DNA of 27,106 bases from assembly GCA_944391355.1 (NCBI GenBank), contig CALXTG010000070.1, positions 1 to 27,106 on the forward strand, read 5' to 3'. This DNA comes from an uncultured Alphaproteobacteria bacterium. Its GTDB lineage: Bacteria; Pseudomonadota; Alphaproteobacteria; RF32; CAG-239. How positions within the stretch are numbered: the stretch's first letter is position 1; each line of letters starts with the position of its first letter. The notes under the pieces are model-generated. The model was not told the DNA's origin. It searched no databases and saw only the letters and a list, made by a program, of their open reading frames with translations. Of the stretch, positions 22,999-27,106 are shown piece after piece. The position numbers were made by a program, and so were the translations under genes.

Positions 22999-24048
22999 TT
23001 ACTCCTGAAATAAATCTTCCTGATATTGTTTGACGTTTTTCTTTAATTTGGGAACTCCCAGATATTCGCAGCCCAAATCGGAAATGACCCGGCCGCGCGG
23101 CGTCCGCTGCAGAAAACCGAGTTTCAGCAGAAACGGCTCAATCACTTCTTCAATCGTATCGCGCTCTTCGGACAAAGCCGCCGCCAGGGTATCGGCGCCG
23201 ACCGGGCCGCCGCCGTAGTTTTGCACAATGCAGTTCAGATAACGGCGGTCAAAAGCATCCAGGCCGTATTTGTCGACATTCAAACGCCGCAGGGCATTAT
23301 CGGCCAGCAGATTATCCACCTCCGGCAACTGGGCCATCATGCCGAAATCGCGGACACGGCGCAGCAGGCGGCCGGCAACGCGCGGCGTACCGCGCGACCG
23401 CTTGGCAATTTCGAAAGCGCCGTCGTCAGACAAAGGCATACCGAGCAAATTGGCTCCCCTGACCACAATTTTTTTCAGTTCCTCGGGCGAATAAAAATCT
23501 AACCGCAAAGGAATGCCGAAACGCTCGCGCAAAGGGGTTGACAACATGCCCGAACGCGTGGTAGCGCCGACCAGCGTAAACGGCTGCAAATCAATCCGCA
23601 CCGACCGCGCCGACGGCCCTTCGCCGATAATCAGATCCAGCTGAAAATCTTCCATGGCCGAATAAAGGACTTCTTCAATCGCCGGATTCAGACGGTGGAT
23701 TTCATCAATGAACAAGACATCGTTGCGTTCCAGACTAGTCAAAATCGCCGCCAGATCACCCGATTTGGAAATCATCGGCGCCGAAGTGGCGCGAAAACCG
23801 ACGCCGAGCTCTTTGGCAACAATCGAGGCCAGCGTGGTTTTGCCCAGTCCCGGAGGGCCGAACAATAAAACGTGATCAAGCGCTTCCCCGCGTTTTTTGG
23901 CCGCTTCGATAAAAACTTTCAGATTGGCGCAGACTTCTTTCTGGCCGACAAAATCAGCCAGGGAAGTCGGGCGCAGATTTACCGGCGCATTGGCGGCGGC
24001 TTCGTCTTCGGGCATTTTTTGGGGGCTAACCAGTCTTTCTTCTTCCAT
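22999..24048 (-). CDS. ruvB: Holliday junction branch-migration ATPase RuvB
   Basis: RuvB is the AAA+ motor that drives branch migration of Holliday junctions with RuvA. The 349-residue protein shows Walker A GPPGLGKT (64-71), Walker B FIDEIHRL (115-118 DEIH), sensor residues in VGATTRSGMLSTPLRERFG, the arginine finger region, and the C-terminal winged helix (GGPVGADTLAAALSEERDTIEEVIEPFLLKLGFLQRTPRGRV). It lies 6 nt after ruvA and just before ybgC. Confidence 0.98.
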   Translation of the reverse strand: MEEERLVSPQKMPEDEAAANAPVNLRPTSLADFVGQKEVCANLKVFIEAAKKRGEALDHVLLFGPPGLGKTTLASIVAKELGVGFRATSAPMISKSGDLAAILTSLERNDVLFIDEIHRLNPAIEEVLYSAMEDFQLDLIIGEGPSARSVRIDLQPFTLVGATTRSGMLSTPLRERFGIPLRLDFYSPEELKKIVVRGANLLGMPLSDDGAFEIAKRSRGTPRVAGRLLRRVRDFGMMAQLPEVDNLLADNALRRLNVDKYGLDAFDRRYLNCIVQNYGGGPVGADTLAAALSEERDTIEEVIEPFLLKLGFLQRTPRGRVISDLGCEYLGVPKLKKNVKQYQEDLFQE

Positions 24049-24054
24049 TCAGTC

Positions 24055-24711
24055 CTAGTCCTTTGCGGCAAATTCTTTTAAGGCGTTTTTAATCAGGGCG
24101 GCGACATCGGCATCGGGATTTTCGGCCGCGGCCTTATTGACGGCTTTATAGGCCTCCAGCCGCTGATAGCCGAGGTTAACCAACGCCGAAATGGCATCTT
24201 CCATTTTCATCGGGTTTTCGTCACGGCCGATCAGACTGTCGGCATAACTTTCGCTTTCCTGTTCGGGATTCAGATTCATATCAACTTCCTTGGCAAATTC
24301 GGTGACCGGAATCGTCACGATTTTGTCTTTCAGCTCGGTAACCAGACGAGCCGCAAGCTTGGGGCCGACTCCGTTAGCCCGGGTAAAGGAATTTTTGTCC
24401 TGCGCCGAAACCGCCTGGGCGATCTGCAGCGGCGTCAAGGCCGAGAGAATACTCAGACAGACTTTGGCTCCGACCCCCTGAACTTTGGTGAGGGTATTAA
24501 ACCATTCTTTCTCAAGCGGATCAAAAAAACCGTAGAGAGAAATGCTGTCTTCACGGACAATGGTTTCAATCAAAAGACTGACTTCCGCGCCGCGGCTGAG
24601 TTTACTCAAAGTCTTGACCGAGGCGGCAACCAGATATCCGACCCCGTTGACATCAATAACACAATAGTCTTCGCCGACGCTGTCAATAATTCCTCTAAGT
24701 TTTGCAATCAT
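24055..24711 (-). CDS. ruvA: Holliday junction-binding protein RuvA
   Basis: RuvA binds four-way junctions as a tetramer and loads RuvB. In the 218 residues are the N-terminal OB fold (MIAKLRGIIDSVGEDYCVIDVNGVGYLVAAS), the two helix-hairpin-helix motifs (LTKVQGVGAKVCLSIL and ANGVGPKLAARLVTELKDKI), an acidic linker and the C-terminal RuvB-binding domain (MKMEDAISALVNLGYQRLEAYKAVNKA). The length is normal. ruvC, usually upstream, is not found here; pyk lies there instead, beyond a 129-bp inverted-repeat element. Confidence 0.97.
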   Translation of the reverse strand: MIAKLRGIIDSVGEDYCVIDVNGVGYLVAASVKTLSKLSRGAEVSLLIETIVREDSISLYGFFDPLEKEWFNTLTKVQGVGAKVCLSILSALTPLQIAQAVSAQDKNSFTRANGVGPKLAARLVTELKDKIVTIPVTEFAKEVDMNLNPEQESESYADSLIGRDENPMKMEDAISALVNLGYQRLEAYKAVNKAAAENPDADVAALIKNALKEFAAKD

Positions 24712-24811
24712 TATATCTTCTCACTCCCGTTTGAAGATATAATCTACCTTTATATATAAGATTCAGCAAGGAAATTTTAAGAGTTATAAAACCGGACAGA
24801 GTGATTTCAAA

Positions 24812-24940
24812 TGAATAGTTTGATATGTGAGGCGAATGATAAGAAACGAGGGGAAATTTTTTTGAGCGTACACTTTAGTACGTGACTAAAAAATTTACCC
24901 CGATGTTTCTGTATCAGGCGTCCACAGAGCAAACTATTCA
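24812..24940. repeat. 129-bp inverted-repeat element overlapping the pyk 3' end
   Basis: TGAATAGTTTG (24812-24822) and CAAACTATTCA (24930-24940) are perfect 11-bp inverted repeats. Inside lie a nearly palindromic core at 24850-24901 (from GGGGAAATTTTTTTGAG to AAAAAATTTACCCC with an inner CGTAC-ACTTTA-GTACG) and the 26-nt motif shared with the tolA 3' end. The right repeat contains the pyk stop codon. It could be a MITE-like element or an elaborate terminator. Confidence 0.5.
24905..24930 (-). repeat. 26-nt conserved 3'-end motif after pyk
   Basis: This is the second copy of the motif at 20299-20324 (23 of 26 identical). It begins 3 nt after the pyk stop codon on the transcribed strand. Confidence 0.55.
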
Positions 24941-26361
24941 GGGATTTGGACAGTCTGAATCAGATTAGTCTGTCCCGCTTTGCCGAAGGGATAACCGGCC
25001 GTTAAGATAAGGCGGCTGCCGGGTTTGGCAAAACCGTTTTCCAGAGCGGTTTTGATAGCCACCCCTTCAACTTTGTCAAAATCTTTGCCGATACCTTTGG
25101 TTACAAAAGGCTTAACCCCCCAAACCAACGCCATGCGGCGGGCAACTTCCGGGTTGGGCGTCAAAGCCAATATCGGCAGATTGGGACGCTCTTTGGCCAT
25201 TAACATCGAGGTTGTCCCCGAAGTGGTATAAGTGACGATTGCCGAAACTTTTCCCAAAACGCAGGACATATCGGTCGCCGCATAGGTAATTGAGTCGGCC
25301 TCGCCGGCATTATGAGGACGCTGGCGGGAATTTTCCATCATATCATAAAACAACGGATCAGCCTCAACCTGAATAATGATGTTGCGCATCATGCGGACAG
25401 CCTCGACCGGATATTTTCCGGCCGCGGTTTCGGCCGAAAGCATTACCGTATCGGCGCCGTCATAAACCGCCGTCGCCACATCGGAAACTTCGGCACGGGT
25501 CGGCGACGGATTATTAATCATTGATTCCAGCATCTGGGTGGCAACAATTACCGGACGGGCATATTTGCGGCAGGTGCTGACGATTCGCTTTTGCAGAACC
25601 GGGACAACCTGAATCGGACATTCGACGCCGAGATCGCCGCGGGCAACCATAATTGCGTCGGAGAGGCGGACAACCTCGTCCAGTTCGTCAATCGCGCTCG
25701 GTTTTTCCAGTTTGGAAATCAGTTTGGCTTTGTCGCCGATCAGTTCGCGGGCTTCGCGGACATCGGCTGCCGTCTGGACAAAGGACAAGCCGATCCAGTC
25801 GACCCCGAGTTTGAGCGCAAACTGCAAATCGTCGCGGTCTTTGGCGGTAATCGCCGAAATCGGCAGTTGGACATTGGGCAGATTAACCCCTTTATGCGCC
25901 GACAGGTATCCGCCGACAACAACCGTGGTTCTGGCCCAGTGGTCATTGTTTTCTTCAACCACCAAAACAATATTGCCGTCATTTAAAAGCAGACGGTCGC
26001 CGGGATTAATGACCTGAAAGATTTCCTTATGCGGCAGGTTGACGCGGGTTTCGTCACCGGGAGCCGGATCCATATCCAGAATAAAACTGTCGCCTTCGCG
26101 GAGGTATACTTCTTTTTTCACAAAATCGCCGACTCTGAGTTTCGGCCCCTGCAAATCGGCCAAAATGGAAATATAGCGGCCTTTTTCTTTTTCCAGCTTA
26201 CGGATAATCGCTACCCGCTCTTTGTGTTCTTCATGGGTTCCGTGACTGAAATTAATCCGAAAACCGTCGGCGCCGGCATCAATCAGTTTTTCGATCTGTT
26301 CGCGGGTTGCCGAAGAAGGCCCGATCGTTGCCAAAATATTGGTATGTGTTTTTTGCGGCAT
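24934..26361 (-). CDS. pyk: Pyruvate kinase
   Basis: Pyruvate kinase makes pyruvate and ATP from PEP and ADP, the last step of glycolysis. The 475-residue protein has the N-terminal ATIGPSS, the nucleotide and potassium-site region FRINFSHG (R35, N37, S39, H40), DLQGPKLRVG, the barrel motif LISKLEKPSAIDELDEVV with the catalytic Lys and a metal-binding Glu, MVARGDLGVE, and VATQMLESMINNPSPTRAEVSDVATAVYDGADTVMLSAETAAGKYP. The C-terminal allosteric domain (YTTSGTTSMLMAKERPNLPILALTP) is present. GAGGTG precedes the ATG at 26361. The final residues and stop codon lie in an inverted-repeat element. Confidence 0.97.
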   Translation of the reverse strand: MPQKTHTNILATIGPSSATREQIEKLIDAGADGFRINFSHGTHEEHKERVAIIRKLEKEKGRYISILADLQGPKLRVGDFVKKEVYLREGDSFILDMDPAPGDETRVNLPHKEIFQVINPGDRLLLNDGNIVLVVEENNDHWARTTVVVGGYLSAHKGVNLPNVQLPISAITAKDRDDLQFALKLGVDWIGLSFVQTAADVREARELIGDKAKLISKLEKPSAIDELDEVVRLSDAIMVARGDLGVECPIQVVPVLQKRIVSTCRKYARPVIVATQMLESMINNPSPTRAEVSDVATAVYDGADTVMLSAETAAGKYPVEAVRMMRNIIIQVEADPLFYDMMENSRQRPHNAGEADSITYAATDMSCVLGKVSAIVTYTTSGTTSMLMAKERPNLPILALTPNPEVARRMALVWGVKPFVTKGIGKDFDKVEGVAIKTALENGFAKPGSRLILTAGYPFGKAGQTNLIQTVQIPE

Positions 26362-26437
26362 TAATACACCTCATTCAAATTAAAACCTTTTACTGAGTTT
26401 ATAATATAGTCATAATAAGTTAATAACTAAATAACGC

Positions 26438-26465
26438 TTGAAAAAAAAACCTTTTTTGTTATTTT
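26438..26465 (+). promoter_or_regulatory. Possible promoter of gapR
   Basis: TTGAAA (26438-26443), a 16-nt spacer and TATTTT (26460-26465), 34 nt before the ATG at 26500. The pyk promoter must lie on the other strand in the same 138-nt interval; TATTAT-like boxes are there but none stands out. Confidence 0.35.
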
Positions 26466-26499
26466 CATTGCAGCCGTTATTTTGATTGAGGAGATAAAA

Positions 26500-26757
26500 A
26501 TGAGTGATGAAGAAAAAAACGAAGTCGGCGGTATCGCCGCTGACCGCCTGCGTTCGCTGATTGAGCGCATTGAACGCCTGGAAGAGGAAAAAGCCGCGAT
26601 TGCTTCCGATGTCCGCGATGTTTTTGCCGAAGCCAAATCAGCCGGGTTTGACGTTAAAATCATGCGTACGATTCTCAAACTGCGCAAGATGAACGCCGCT
26701 GACCGCGACGAACAGGAATACCTGCTCGACGTTTATAAAAAAGCTTTGGATATTTAG
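26500..26757 (+). CDS. gapR: GapR family nucleoid-associated protein (DUF2312)
   Basis: GapR (DUF2312, UPF0335) binds AT-rich, overtwisted DNA ahead of replication forks and helps topoisomerases; it is almost confined to alphaproteobacteria. The 85-residue protein matches throughout: AADRLRSLIERIERLEEEKAAIASDVRDVFAEAKSAGFDVKIMRTILKLRKM, a long coiled-coil followed by the short C-terminal DNA-binding helices, then EQEYLLDVYKKALD. I chose ATG 26500 because GAGGAG lies 6 nt upstream; an in-frame TTG at 26482 would place the ribosome-binding site inside the gene. Confidence 0.95.
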   Translation: MSDEEKNEVGGIAADRLRSLIERIERLEEEKAAIASDVRDVFAEAKSAGFDVKIMRTILKLRKMNAADRDEQEYLLDVYKKALDI

Positions 26758-26767
26758 CCCTTATGTT

Positions 26768-26795
26768 AAAGCCCCTGATCAGGGGCTTTAATTTT
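26768..26795 (+). terminator. Intrinsic terminator after gapR
   Basis: AAAGCCCCTGATCAGGGGCTTT is a perfect 22-nt palindrome followed by AATTTT. It lies 11 nt after the stop codon. Confidence 0.8.
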
Positions 26796-26798
26796 ATC

Positions 26799-26896
26799 GT
26801 CATTCTCTGGCTTGACCGGAGTGTCCCTCCTTTCTTTGTCACCCTCGGGCTTGACTTCACCTTTCTCTGTCATGCTCGGACTTGATCCGAGCATCC
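26799..26896. repeat. REP-like repeat units
   Basis: Three tandem units are visible: GTCATTCTCTGGCTTGACCG from 26799, GTCACCCTCGGGCTTGAC from 26838 and GTCATGCTCGGACTTGATCC from 26869. All share GTCA-N-C-x-C-x-G-x-CTTGA. They belong to the same family as 20182-20250. Confidence 0.6.
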
Positions 26897-26925
26897 AGGT
26901 CAACAATAGAGCAAAACAGGCCTGG

Positions 26926-27019
26926 ATTCCGGGTCGAATATTCTCCTGCTCAGACTGGCGCTGAGCCGGCTAAATGCCGCCGGAGAATATCGGTCGGGAC
27001 GCCGACTGCGACCCGGAAT
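26926..27019. repeat. Nested inverted repeat in the terminal intergenic region
   Basis: ATTCCGGGTCG (26926-26936) and CGACCCGGAAT (27009-27019) are perfect inverted repeats; inside, ATATTCTCC (26938-26946) pairs with GGAGAATAT (26982-26990). The whole 94 bp could form a branched hairpin. The remainder of 26758-27106 holds no gene that I can support. Confidence 0.55.
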
Positions 27020-27106
27020 GACAAGTGAGGGGGAAAATCCGAGCATGGCAGGAAAGAAAAGAAAGACCAAATTATAACAAGATAAAAAAAATTGTAGATT
27101 TTTAAT

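Overview
The window looks like a chromosomal segment of an alphaproteobacterium. A GapR/DUF2312 nucleoid protein sits at the right end, an NlpD-type LysM/M23 lipoprotein precedes yajC-secD-secF, and iron-sulfur assembly uses a SUF operon. Core genes are moderately GC-rich. Positions 1-5600 are clearly more AT-rich and hold poorly recognisable accessory genes. I cannot fix the genus; a host-associated lineage is possible but not shown.

Left part (1-5880), accessory: a hypothetical gene cut by the window edge (minus), an HD-domain hydrolase (plus), a Nudix hydrolase followed by a small decayed gene (minus), and a hypothetical gene with a good promoter and terminator (plus). Then comes a run of four related modules, each made of a tRNA 3'-end-like sequence plus an intrinsic-terminator hairpin. 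The last module is the real end of tRNA-Thr(GGT). Between modules lie a frameshifted HEMGH metallopeptidase-like gene and an AT-rich kinase-fold gene. This looks like small cargo accumulated at the 3' end of a tRNA gene.

Middle part (5880-19590), mostly housekeeping: a 51-residue charged protein and murA; an XRE-type regulator; a cold-shock-domain protein with a hairpin at its predicted 5' end; then a long minus-strand operon sufB - MazG-like - sufC - sufD - sufS - EamA-like transporter - sufT - D-Ala-D-Ala dipeptidase. Divergent from it runs nlpD-like - yajC - secD - secF. SufB, SufC and SufD form the cluster scaffold, SufS supplies sulfur and SufT helps maturation. The MazG-like and transporter genes are unexpected passengers.

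Right part (19590-27106): a hypothetical gene, then two minus-strand gene sets, tolQ-tolR-tolA with ybgC and ruvA-ruvB upstream, and pyruvate kinase. tolB, pal and ruvC are not in the window. GapR closes the coding part, followed by REP-like repeats. A 26-nt motif occurs just after the stop codons of both tolA and pyk. The pyk copy lies in a 129-bp element with 11-bp perfect terminal inverted repeats that include the pyk stop codon.
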